DNA of 64,000 nucleotides from Hofstenia miamia (taxonomy: Eukaryota; Xenacoelomorpha; Acoela), in NCBI GenBank assembly GCA_004352715.1, contig SCFE01000104.1, forward strand, positions 809,771-873,770, in the 5' to 3' direction. Of the stretch, positions 33,758 through 45,479 are shown piece by piece. Within the stretch, counting starts at the first letter, position 1; every line of letters starts with the position of its first letter. The notes beneath the pieces were generated by a model. The model had not been told where the DNA came from and ran no database searches. It was given only the letters and a program-made list of their open reading frames with translations. The position numbers were made by a program, and so were the translations under genes.

Positions 33758-36477
33758 TTTTTAAAAATGGTGACTTATGTTTACACTCTACATTATTGTT
33801 TATTTTTTAATTTAATTGCCAATGTTAATGAAATAGCACTACAATATAGAAACTGTCAAATACGAGAGAAAATGTTTGCATTACTTCTATTTGAAATTGC
33901 AAAAAAACAAAATTTTAATTACAGTTCTTTTAATTTTGAAAATATTAAATGATACTTTAAGTGAAGCACCAATAAACATGACGTTGTTGCAAAAGAATAT
34001 AAATAATATTCGAAAAGACTCTTTCAACATCTGCCCTAACAAAGCTCTCACTGGGGTGAAGCTGAATAAGGTTTGCATTCAGAACATCTGCAGTTTCCAG
34101 AATTGATAATGATAAACGCAATTTTGTCAGAGCTCTGATCATCAGAGAATTGGATTTTAATTATAAAGCAATCTAATAGATTTAAATAATTTAAGTTTTT
34201 GTTGCATTGTTACATACATTATGTTCTAGTTAATATATAGTGAAAGGGAGTGTAAAAATACAAAATTACAATAACTTTCATCCTAGCTTATTTGCAGATG
34301 ATTTCAAGCACATTCCAATTATGAAAGAATGTTCCTCTTTAAAAGGTATCTCAGAGAATTGAGGCTCAGTCATTTTTATAAGAGTCTCTAATATCAAATC
34401 ATAATTTAGAGGGCACACGTAACCTCCTTTGCCCCCCCCTTTATTGCGTCATTAAATATGATTTACAAAATTGAAGTAAATAAACTATTCACTATATATT
34501 GCATATTTTTGTATCATGATGTTACAATAACCTTAAACCTCTGCTAGTAAGAAATATACACACTCCGGTTATAAATTATTTACTGGTTTGATAAGGAGAA
34601 CTGATATCATATTTATTTTGAAAGAACATTATCTTAACTATGTTAGCAGCAACATTTTCTACCAATATTATATTATTGGAATTTGGATGATAATTCTTCA
34701 CTACATGTCAAAGTTACTCCCAAATAGTCCTGTTAATAATTCTGCAAGGGTTGTTTTTGGGACTTTAGCTAAATATTTTTATTCGGTTTCATTTCAGTCA
34801 AATAAATGTTTTTAATTGTGTCACACTCCCCTTCAAAGATTTAATCCTATATAATACACTAATTCATTCAAGAATTGTAGGATAAATTGCATTATCTTTC
34901 CACCGGTCTTTTGCTCAAATTTGATATGAACCACTAAGAAAATCGTTTATTCAATAATATTCGCACTATGTACACTTGTGCTATTTAAGGTTAATCATCA
35001 ATTTTAATGTTAATGCACTGAATGAAATAGGATGTATACATTCATTCTCAGTAAATAGCATAAGCAGATATGACTAAACGTTTTGAAGAATGTTCTTTTT
35101 TAACAATTATTGTCAAATTATTTTTCACAAGCCTCACCATTGAAAACTTCAATAAGGTTGCAATAATTCCTTAAAGTGGTTGATTAAAATATTATGTTAT
35201 ACTGTGTACCAAACTCACAAACGTTTTCTTAACCTACATTTGAAGGAGCTAGCGTTGTGAAAAGACTATTCTATATAGTTTTGACATTATTATAAGACAT
35301 CATTTTTTATAAATAAATGCTTATTGGAAATTGACATCCAATTTTGTTATGCAATTAATAGAATGAGGAAATTTCATTATTCTCATTTGTAAAATAAGAA
35401 GCTTCTGCTGTTTGTTCACAGTTCATGTCCTGTAGTGTTTTCAAATGCATTCTATGGTTCTTCTTACTAATAAATTTTTCACAAAATATGCATTATTTAT
35501 CTATTTTTAATTCTAAAAACATTAATTTTTCTTAGTATAGCTTTTGTTCAAAGTTTGCTAATACATGTATGATGACAATTATCAGGTGACATTTCTAATT
35601 ATCCTAGGCCCAATACAGCCATTATTATTAGAATAACTATTTCCATTTGGTTTTGACTCCAAGTTCTAGGGTTGAAATGTCATGGTCATGCTTTCGCTAG
35701 AGATTTAGTTTACTAACTCTTCACTCTCCGAACTCCTTAGCTAATGATACTTTGTTCTGTTATTCCATTAATATAGTAATACCAAAATTTGCAGTTCAAG
35801 TTAGCTACAATTGAGATACGCCAGCTGTTCTAAATGATTACAAGCATTAGAATGAATTATGATTATTAAAGAATTACATATAGCTTACAACTGGGGTACC
35901 ATTAATCATTAGCATTTTGAATTATAAATTGTCTCACTCCTATTCTTAATGATATACTGCATATATTTTAATATTCAGTGAATAAGAATATCGTCGAATT
36001 TTTAGTTTGAATTGATTTGTAAGAATATAGTTTTAGGAATTTTATTACATTAATCCTACAATAACTAATAATTGTCTTTTTTGTTTTCTGCCCTATATTA
36101 TCAAGAGTTATTGAACTCTTTAGGTGCAAAATAATCTGGTCCTTGGTACTTAGATTTTCAAGACCATAATTGTTTTTCTAGTAGAACTTTGGTCTAGAGC
36201 CTCCTTTACATTTATTATGATGTTTCTAATGTCGCATTTTGAAGAGCTCCTGAACTATGAATTCGGTTCACTATACTAAATGAATTTTCGACATTGATAG
36301 TTGCACAAAGTTTCTCTAAAATATCATTTGGCAAAGAAATAGGATAGCCAAGATCTTTTGTAAGAAATCATTCATCTTAGAAATTAGAGTCGTTTTATTT
36401 GCCCTATTAAAAGAATACAATATGAATTTATTGTTTTACATAATGCTCCCCAAATCCTCAAAAATTAATGCTGCTTA
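33758..36477. other. Non-coding stretch, no gene seen
   Basis: AT-rich sequence. Short open frames at 33876-34142 overlap on both strands and have no motif. No repeat or transposon was identified. Confidence 0.4.
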
Positions 36478-36739
36478 AGCCAATGCTACACGAACAACAA
36501 CTTTTGTCGCCAATTTTTGTTGCCAACGAAAATCGTTCTTATAGCATGCCCTCCCCAACTGTTGCATAAAGCTAATTAAATGACCAAAATTGCTCATGTA
36601 GCCTACCAAATAAACAACAAAAGTTGGCGACAAAAGTTTTTCGTTTGGACGACAGAAATTGGTCAAAAACGTTGGTCATAAAAGTTGTTCGTTCGGACGA
36701 AAAATATTGGCGACAAAGGTTGTTCGTGTAGCATGGGCT
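36478..36739. mobile_element. PIF/Harbinger-like MITE
   Basis: AGCCAATGCTACACGAACAA at 36478 pairs with the reverse complement of the right end (AGCCCATGCTACACGAACAA from 36739). The element is flanked by TTA on both sides (36475-36477 and 36740-36742), the 3-bp duplication typical of PIF/Harbinger. The interior repeats TTTTGTCGCCAA and GTTCGTTYGGACGA. Length 262 bp, non-coding. Confidence 0.8.
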
Positions 36740-36742
36740 TTA

Positions 36743-38934
36743 GTAAGTTCAATAAACGGTTTTGAAATGTGAAAGTTTATCCAATCATAAATCGTTGTAG
36801 ACATTGTTACAGATCTATATTTATTGGTGCAAAACGTGTTTGAATTGACATATTAAGAATTTCTATTGAAAAAAGAGTTTAGGGAATATTTTCTTTGAAG
36901 CAGATCAATGCAAAGGCCTAATATGTAATGGGCAAACCTCTGTGACAAGAATCCTTTGTAGCGTCTTTTTTTGGTAATAGGGTAACTGTCAAAATTTGAT
37001 TGTCTCACAAATGTAATATGCTAGTGAATTGCATATACAAGAAAGTGAAGAAATATTTCTTTTATTATTCTGTAAAACTAATTTCTTCCTATGTAGTGGT
37101 GTATCTCCCATCTCTGAATATAATGTAAAAATGAACGCATTGGAATTCCCATTCACGACTGTGTAGCAGATTTCATATTTCTAGCTATGTTCTAAAAATA
37201 TTTCTGATACCCAAAGATCTGTGATAAAAACTGTATGTATATTTCCTCTAGTTTGAAGTAGAATAATTTTAAACCTACTAGTAATAAATATTTTTAAAAC
37301 AATTTAAAAAAATATATTATTATGTATCACAGGAGTCAACATAGTTAAATGTAAATGTTTTGAGTTATTCTGACTTTTTGCAGCTCCTTACATATATGTA
37401 TGACTATGTTTGATAAAATTATATATCAATGAAAGGAACAATAACGAGAGCAAGCTGAGTATTAAAAATATTACGCATATTAAGGAAAATATATTAATTT
37501 TATTGCATAGAATTCTGAGAAATAAAGTAAAATTTGAGTAATTTAATATACAAAATTAATTAACTAATCGAAAATGTTATAGAAATGTACCGTGAAAGAC
37601 TTGAATATAACGTTAATTTTTGGAAGAGATTAATAATCTGTAATTTGTTAAGTGCCACTTACTATTTGTAAATGTTTGCAAAAATCATTATGTGTGTATA
37701 ACAAGTGTTGTACATAGACCAATCAAATTTTTTGAATCGATATATAACAGTTAATTTATTCAAAAATTTAAATCAATTTATATAATAATTATTTTACTTG
37801 ATAATAACATATGTGAATATGAAAATATTATTTATTAGAATGAGCAAGTCTCTGATTTTACACTACAGTTGGTGAAAAAAAACTTTTTTGCTCACTCAAA
37901 ATTTTTTTGCAGATGAATGCAAAAATTTAAAGCAATGGTAGAATACCCTCTTAACCACCAGGTGTGCAATCCTATACTTTCTCAACAAATAGCTGAAAAA
38001 TTATATGTAATTGTAAAGAATATGGGACAGTATTTATCAATATTCTCTATGGGATCAAATCTTAAATAAATTCCGTTGCATTTCTGTACCAAATTTGAAG
38101 TAAAAACTTCTAAAATCATAATTTGAAGCATACCAATTTTAGTGCGCATTTGTTGAATGACATTTTTCCAGAAGAGGTTTTGTTACTTTAGTTTGAAAAT
38201 TAATTATACTAAATAACTTATTGTGGGAAGGTAGAATTGAGTTGAAGTTGTTTTCTATAACATGATCTGTTTTGCAGTATAAAGGCTCGAAACACAAGAA
38301 TATATTTTTGGAGAAGTTGTTAGTGGATTTCGGTCTAGTCTACATAAATTGATAGTCGCATATTCTCTAGAGATTATTGTCCACTATATAAGCGCAATTT
38401 GTTAAATTAGATCAATAATAAATGTAGCTATCATTTATGTTTCTCTTCCATGTCCTGGTATGAAATTGAACTAATTATGCTGTTTCAAATCCATTGAAAA
38501 GGTAATTGAAAATTCTTTTTAAATTAAATTTTCCAATTAATTCTTTGTAGCTGGCAGGTATTTTATTGGTAGTAAGTGGTAATACCATGAGGTATAGCGA
38601 AAAAGATTATGTACCTTTCTACTCTTCAATTCCCACTTAACAAAAGTATATTTGTAAAAATTTGAGTAACAAAACATTAATTTTAAAAATTAATAATGAT
38701 TAGTTCAAGCACAATTTAATTACAATCTAAAAATATTTATTGCAAGATTCTCAAAAATTAATGGCATATTCATGTATATTCATCAATATCATTAAGCAAA
38801 TATGTTTTAGATTTCATAACTGAAAATATTACTTACACCCATTACATTGCGCGCGAAATTAATAAGTAAATAATTAAAGTTGATAAAAGAAGCTACAGAG
38901 ATAAATTATATAAATACCGATATATTTAAATATT
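36743..38934. other. Non-coding stretch, no gene seen
   Basis: Very AT-rich sequence without supported genes, RNA genes or repeats. Confidence 0.45.
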
Positions 38935-39264
38935 TTAATGTAATATATTGTAGAATCGGTAAATTAAAGAAGTCCGAATAGCCCTATGCCAAATTTTGGT
39001 CATCCCTACAATTAAATAATCATAATACTGCAACCACTCAGCAATTAATCTAACTATTAATACTATATTTATATAACACAACAAAGCAACTTCTGTCCTA
39101 CCCGATAGCAGTTCATCTTTTTCAATTGCTTCCAACTGCAGAGAAGATGAAATCATCTTTAACCAGTGTTTTCTCTGTTTATTATTTTCTATCTCAATAA
39201 TTGTCAAAATATGTTTGTTCAACTCGCATGTAAAAATATATGATAATAACCTCCCCAAATTCAA
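38935..39264 (-). pseudogene. Fragment of a repeated protein-coding family (copy 2)
   Basis: The open frame of 109 codons starts MNLGRLLSYIFTCELNKHIL and continues IENNKQRKHWLKMISSSLQL, ELLSGRTEVALLCYINI, EWLQYYDYLIVGMTKIW. It matches the broken copy at 4992-5259 along most of its length (ELENNKQSKHW, LQLDAI, ELLLGST, then ERLRHCIYLNVGVSKLC). Unlike copy 1 this one has no internal stop. It lacks motifs I can assign and probably represents part of a larger transposon protein. Confidence 0.55.
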
Positions 39265-40013
39265 TGGAAACGCATTTGATATTATTATACATGCTAAAAA
39301 CTGCTTAATGTACTACAGTATTGGGTAGTTTGTAGAGCTAAAGGTGGTAGTTTTCTAAGTAAAGAATATAAAATCACTCTCAAAGGAAGTACACTACAAA
39401 GAAATTGAAAATTAAAACATTAATATTTGTACACAAGTAACAGGTAATACTTTAGCAATTCATGAAAACCGATTGTTCTTCTGCGCTTTGTTTACAATTT
39501 TGATTTATTTATGTTAGAACTACACTTCAGTGCTTAAGAAAATTTCGTTTTTTAGTTTTAGTAAAGATCAATCATAAGAATTCCACAAAATACACATCTA
39601 CAACTGAGTGCAATGTTGAAGGAGTTTTATAAATATTCGTGGTTGCTCAACAAACAAACATTACACATTTGAACTGCTCTTTACTGAAGTATGCTATGCA
39701 AAACATGACACAATTTTAACTTAATTAATCATTTCAAATATATTAATGAGCTGACTCTGGAATTTCTTCTTACATTAGACCCTTCTATTACAAGAATTCT
39801 AGGGGACTTAACGCAAGATATCTCTAAGGAAAACTATAATGATCATAACATTCCCATATACTCCAATTATGCCAGGCTCGCTATCAGAAGAAGCCTTGAT
39901 TCCTATGTCTTTTATTTATTTAATTAAGAGACAAATTTATTATGAAGTAACAATATAATGTAATAGAAGATTGCAATAACTACTACATATGCATTTTATG
40001 GAATATGGGTATG

Positions 40014-40016
<3 letters not shown>

Positions 40017-40051
<35 letters not shown>

Positions 40052-40268
40052 TTCATTATTTTCTCTGAATAANTGAAGTAGAATTTATTGCGGAAAGCGA
40101 GATGTGGGAAGCTTATTGCTTACATGCCAAGCACTGCAGTCGAAGCTCTCAATTTTGTTACAATGCACTTGACTAGCATCCGCATCATCTTGCAAATATT
40201 TGCAACACTACCAGTGTCTATATATATATATATATATATATAATTTTTTCATTATTTTCTCTGAATAA
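40017..40268. repeat. Duplicated (TA)n plus 27-bp flank
   Basis: (TA)n followed by ATTTTTTCATTATTTTCTCT and GAATAA occurs at 40017-40072 and again at 40218-40268. The first copy ends at a single N (40073). The 140 bp between them start TGAAGTAGAATTTATTGCGG. This may be a real duplication or an assembly error at the ambiguous base. Confidence 0.8.
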
Positions 40269-40559
40269 ATCTATTTTAAATTTATTTGTATATACCACTT
40301 TGTGGTTAATTTTTTGATAATACTATATATATATGCTATGAAAAATGCAAAAATCTTACATTTGTTGGGAAACGGTCCGAAATTTCTAAGACACTTAGCG
40401 GGAATTTCACTTTTTCCAAAAAACCTATTTTTGGTCATTGCTCCGACAGTATTCACTCGAACTTAAATATATTTACCATGGGCGTAGGTAAATTAAAGAG
40501 ACACTACCCTGCCAAATTTTAAAGATTTATGTTTGGAAACGCTGTTATGATGAGGGAGA

Positions 40560-40880
40560 TATATATAGCCACCATAGCAAGGAGGTTGAAAAATAAAAGG
40601 CCACCCTGTGATTAATGGCCACCTGTAATTGAAAGCCACCCTAGCGAGGAAGTTGAAAATAGACCGCTCAGGTTTGTGTTTGAGACAGCTATCCACTTTT
40701 CTCTTTCAAGGATGGAGATAATCGCAGGTACGTACACATACATGCACACATGAAAGCACACGAACACTAAGTAGTTATGAAATTAAAATTTTTATAGACC
40801 TAAAAATACCAAAAATTGATGGTTGAAAAAGAGAAGGCCACCCTAGCAAGGAGGTTGAATAATAAAAGCCTTCAATTACA
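40560..40880. repeat. Cluster of GCCACCCTAGCAAGGAGGTTGA repeats
   Basis: GCCACC.TAGC.AGGAGGTTGAA recurs at about 40567, 40631 and 40831, with shorter GGCCACC words at 40600 and 40618. The units are degenerate and spaced irregularly. It is a decayed short repeat of unknown type. Confidence 0.55.
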
Positions 40881-41170
40881 GGTTTTACAGTATATGCTAC
40901 AATTTTTATAATCATTAACTTTTGAATGTATGTTCATAACGTGGTAGGATGCAAGACTTTCGCACCAAGCACAGCCCATCCTAACTCATGGACAGCCCAG
41001 TTAATTTCCATCTCTGGGTTCAACCATATTTGTATTCCATTGATTCCATTTCAAACAACCGAATGAACATATCTACAAACAGAAAACTAGGTGTGATAGT
41101 AAAATGAATTGACTATACCAAATACATACTAAGTTAATTTAGTATGTCCTTGACTATGCTCATAATAACT

Positions 41171-41558
41171 AGTGCGTCAATAACTTTAAACGTAAAATAT
41201 AACGCACTTTCTAAGAACTATACGAACTTGCAAAGACCTAACAGCAGTGTTTTAAGCAGTGTTAATGTTTAGTAAAGCAGTTTTTGTGAATATCGCAAAT
41301 GGAAGTATGAACTTTATCATGAAAATGTTTAAAATTTAATGGTAACATTGCGTCTAGTTGATAGACCAATAAAATTTTTACAATTATATCATGTTTTATT
41401 ATAAGTTCTTCAATACAAAATCGTAATTTCATATTCTAAAACATTACGTTATTATCTTAAAACGCACATCTGTACAGCAAATTTAAGGAAATGAACGACT
41501 TGCAAAGACTTGAGATGGGTTTTAATGCGTAATGTACTTTTCAAGTTACTAACGCACT
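41171..41558. mobile_element. MITE with AGTGCGTYARTAACTT ends
   Basis: AGTGCGTCAATAACTTTAAA at 41171 mirrors the right end (AGTGCGTTAGTAACTTGAAA read from 41558). The arms also share ACTTGCAAAGAC in inverted positions (41227 and 41497). There is no coding content. No target duplication could be settled, so the superfamily is open. Confidence 0.65.
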
Positions 41559-41599
41559 CGTTTACATGCGTAAACACCTAGCTTAAGCTTTTATAAATT

Positions 41600-42240
41600 T
41601 TCCGTTGTTTGCTAAGCATTTGGATAAACACAAAGATAGAGTTAATCACATTTCTATGTATGATCGGCGAAATTTCTTGTACGATTCTAATCTTTTTTCA
41701 ACCGATGTTGCCTTTTAAGTGGTCTTTTTCTCACGAAGTTCTTGAGGATAGTCCGCAAATGTTCCAATTGATTGATATCTGGAGAATTGGGCTGCCACTG
41801 TAGAATGTGAATTTCGTTTTTTACATGAAATTGTTGTTTCAAGGAAGATCTGAGGGGCAGCGCCATTTTGTTCCAATATACAGCTGTTGGAGTATAAGAA
41901 GAATTTGCATATGGAACAAACTAACACAATTTTCCAAAATTTTTTCCTGTTAATGGGGAGAAATTTCCAATAAAATCTCAAATATTGCAGTGCGTCCCAA
42001 ACCATAACTCTTGGACAGATTTGTCATAAACCTTTCCTGCTACTACTGCACCAAGACTAGACTTTATTTTGATGCAGTTAAAAATTACACTCATCTGAAA
42101 TATAAACGTCTTGAAAACTGTAGCTTCGCAGCTTTCTGCAAATCTCTCGTTTTTCGTCGTGCAAATCTGTGATTTTTGGTGCAATTTTAGTGGAGCATAA
42201 TCCATCATGTCCCGAAATTCTCAAAGGTTTGCCACTTTCA
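41600..42240 (-). pseudogene. Tc1-like transposase relic
   Basis: On the minus strand, with frame changes, the order is: a linker near 42200, VYISDECNF (near 42100; a catalytic-Asp box like FSDE), CVQ-type sequence near 42030, QNGAAPQIF (near 41870; second Asp box region, decayed), then KNEIHILQWQPNSPDINQLE (near 41810; the WPxxSPDLNPIE box with the third acidic residue) and LKNFVRKRPLK. This is the order of a Tc1-type transposase. Stops and at least two frameshifts make it dead. TIRs were not found. Confidence 0.65.
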
Positions 42241-42516
42241 GCGTTTACTTTTAGTGATGAGCACTTTCCAGATCTTTAGAGATTCTGTAGAAGGTAGTAT
42301 TTGGCATTCTTGGTGATGTGCATAAAAGCTAGAATCATGGGTGATGTTGTGAAACTGAAGTTCATCTGTGTCTCGTTTGTTCTGCATATCTAAATTGAAC
42401 ACAATAAGCCAAAACTTGTATCTTGGCAGGTTTTTTTAAAACGTTGTTGTTACGTTGTTATATGCTCGACAAATCCCACTGATCATTTTCCTGTCAGGGC
42501 AACACAACAAAAGATA

Positions 42517-43925
42517 TTACCCCATTTACACGAGATGCTAAGCAGCTAATTTCGGTGTAGTATCCAATACGGCACCATTTATTGATCAAAATTGTTTTTA
42601 TAGATTTTATTTGGGCCGTTTACACGAGGCGGATGATCCAGTAAAAAGCGAATGATGCAGCTAGCTGCATTAAGTGCGTCCACATGTGCCCCAATTTTAT
42701 ACCCCGTTTACACGTGACATGAGACATGCATGTCTTGTGTTTTCAATGAGCGAATGTCACGTCTAAACACCCAAAACACGCGACATTCAACCTCTCAAGT
42801 AGAGCACTTGAAAAACATTCGAATATCAAAAGATTTTGATTTTCTCGAGTGTCTTATGTCTCGTGTCACCGTGTAAACACCCAAAATATGAGACATGCAT
42901 GTTTTCGAATGAAATTAATTAACAATTGTACCGCGATTTAACACAAATTAATCAATATTACTAATCAAAATTTACAACTAAATTGATCATATTTTTAGCC
43001 GAAATTATTGTGATGTGTTTAATGAAATCTTGATTTTTTGCACTTTGTGTAATACTAAATAATACATATATTCTATGTGGGGTAAAATTGTTACATTTTG
43101 CCATTCAAATTATGGAATATCAATATTTGAAAAAATTCAAAATTAAGAGAAATGATGTACCGACTCCAACATGTTTGATCGCATTGTTGTTGTCAGATTA
43201 TATTTCAAATAGATAAAATAATTGATAAAGTTCTAAATTTCTTATTCTATTCCATTTTGTGTAACTACATACATTTCTGACATTAATACATTTTGATAGT
43301 TTGCGTTCATTTTCATTAATATTTCCTTTATAAAACTACTTGAGAGGTTGAATGTCGCGTGTTTTGGGTGTTTAGACGTGACATTCGCTCATTGAAAACA
43401 CAAGACATGCATGTCTCATGTCACGTGTAAACGGGGTATTAGTGATAGATAAGCAACTTGTCAATCATTTGTTTGTGTTTTTCAATTATGTTTGGCTTTC
43501 TACCTTGTATGTAACCAATTAGAATTCACCAAAATAAATATATTTTACTAAAGCAGAGCACGTGTAAACCTGGTTTAATAAAATCTGTAAAAAACAATTT
43601 TAATAAATAGATGGTGCAATATTGTCTACTACGCTGAATTTTGCTGCTCCACATCTCGTGTAAACAGGGCATTCATATGGGTTTACACTAGCTCCGCTCT
43701 AGTAAAATATATTTATTTTGGTGAATTCAATTGGTTACCTACAAAGTAGAAAGCCAATCACAATCGAAAAAGGCAAACCAAATGATTGACAAGTTGTTTA
43801 TCTATCACTAATACAGCTTGATGCAGAGGATTGAATTCTGCTTCACAGAAGCAATTAAATCAAGTTAATGCGGCTAGTCACATCATTCGCTTTTTACCGG
43901 ATCATCCGCCTTGTGTATATGGCCC
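42517..43925. mobile_element. Cluster of nested GTTTACACG inverted-repeat elements
   Basis: Four pairs of inverted segments can be matched by eye. a: 42517-42612 with 43568-43672 (TTTACACGAGATG, AGATTTTATT). b: 42613-42699 with about 43810-43925 (GGCGGATGATCC, AAAAAGCGAATGATG). c: 42702-42802 with 43336-43436 (perfect). d: 43438-43566 with 43684-43815 (TATTAGTGATAGATAA, AACTTGTCAATCATTTG, AATTCACCAAAATAAATATA). The order along the DNA is a b c c' d a' d' b'. All ends carry variants of GTTTACACG, so related elements have repeatedly inserted into one another. Nothing here codes for protein. Confidence 0.75.
42702..43436. mobile_element. MITE with perfect 101-bp terminal inverted repeats
   Basis: CCCCGTTTACACGTGACATG at 42702 begins an arm of 101 bp ending CTCTCAAGTAG at 42802. 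The reverse complement of 43336-43436 is identical at every base I checked. TA flanks both sides. A third, partial copy of the arm (GTGTAAACACCCAAAATATG, near 42870) lies inside. The interior is AT-rich and non-coding. Perfect arms imply recent insertion or gene conversion between the arms. Confidence 0.85.
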
Positions 43926-44460
43926 TATTCATAAAATGCAAAGCTCCCCAAAAAATCAAATTTTTTCTTGGCAAGTAGGCTATATGTATAATAGTGAAGG
44001 TATTAAAACTATGCCTGTTAACACTATTAAAAATTTCTTATTGTGGGACAAAGGATTTGGTTGCATAAAATGTAAGTCGTTTTTGACGTTTACACAATGT
44101 GAACCTAACTACTAAAATACCTATAGGTTTTTTCAACAACGTAGTTACTTTAATAAGAAATATAGGTAATGTCATTCAGTTCTTCATATAAAATTATAGT
44201 ATCTATAAATAATGTATGGCTTTTTTTAAATAACCGAATTGAAAATATATCACACTATTAATCAGATGAATTAGTCTTAGTTATTGTTATTGACAGATTT
44301 TTCAAAATTAACGACTGTTGCAATTTTAAAAATTTTGATTATTAATTATTTTAATAGATGATGTGAGAACTGAGGCTTTTGAGCGTAAGATTAGAAATTA
44401 CTATTTTTATGGAGGATCAGTACTAATTTTGATGCTATGTGTTCTAAATTTTACTATGTA

Positions 44461-44462
<2 letters not shown>

Positions 44463-44494
<32 letters not shown>
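44463..44494. repeat. (TA)n microsatellite
   Basis: Uninterrupted TA run of about sixteen units. Confidence 0.95.
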
Positions 44495-44495
<1 letters not shown>

Positions 44496-44689
44496 GTCCT
44501 TTCATTACCCTCTTACCCTCGCATATCGCTAGGTTGGGGCAGAATTCGAATTTTAACATTTTGATTCAAATGATTCACTAATGCAAACAACATATATATA
44601 AAATATATTTTTCTTTTGTTAAGCAAAATTAAATATGTTGTTAAAAGCTTAGAACAAATGTAACTAAGTTCNTCCAGTAACACATAAAA

Positions 44690-45260
44690 ATACATGGCAA
44701 TTAGTGCTGAAGCGAGACATCAATGCTGCCATCTAGAATATGCGAATGTCGGAATCAGCTACACCCAAAACTGAACGGGCTTAAGCCTCCTTCATAGACG
44801 GGCCAGAATGATCCTACACGCCCAAATACGAACTTAGCCTACCTCCCCCTCAGCCGCGGACTCCGAGTCCGCGCCTCAGCTTCTAGAAAGTTTAGCTGCT
44901 CATGATCATATCAGTAATAAGCATATATGAGTAAGAGAATGAGCTATCAAACCAAAATAGTTTTATTAAACATTTGCGCACACTAAGGCCCTGATTTAAA
45001 CAACGTAATAACCTGCCGAGGCAGAACTAAAAATGTAAACAACTAAGCGCCACAAGCAATGGGTAGATGTAGTGCAGGAACGTAGCAGGAATTAACATGA
45101 ATACTGGAAGCGACTACTCCCAGCGGCGACTATGTGAATTGCTGTTGTGTAGAGGTCCCGATTGTATACCCCACCCCTAAGATACCCTATTGCGGCGGCG
45201 GGGGTTTTACTTCAAAGATTGACTTATGAGATTGTGGGTGTCATCCAACAGTTTCAATAT
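44690..45260 (-). repeat. GC-richer non-coding block, possible LTR
   Basis: This block is visibly richer in G+C than its surroundings and holds CCGCGGACTCCGAGTCCGCG, a near-palindrome, near 44853. On the minus strand, a purine-rich AGGGGTGGGGTATAC (near 45175) follows the decayed gene at 45480-46935 and precedes this block, and AATAAAACT (near 44960) could serve as a poly(A) signal. That arrangement resembles gene, polypurine tract and LTR. No second copy of the block is in the window to prove it is an LTR. Confidence 0.3.
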
Positions 45261-45479
45261 ATGTGTGTCTTCCCATGAGGTTTCAGCTACCTATTTCTTC
45301 TTCGCAAATAAGATAAGCGAGTGTTTTGATTTCTGTTGTTATCGTTTTGTGGTATTGCACTTAAGCGTAGGCTCTTTGTTGATGTTGTGGTTTTGACAGA
45401 GTTGTAAGAATGATTGCGTACTGTGTGGCATTCTTCTTTGTTGTATTTCTGTTGTTAGGGGTCCCTATATATCATTTGT

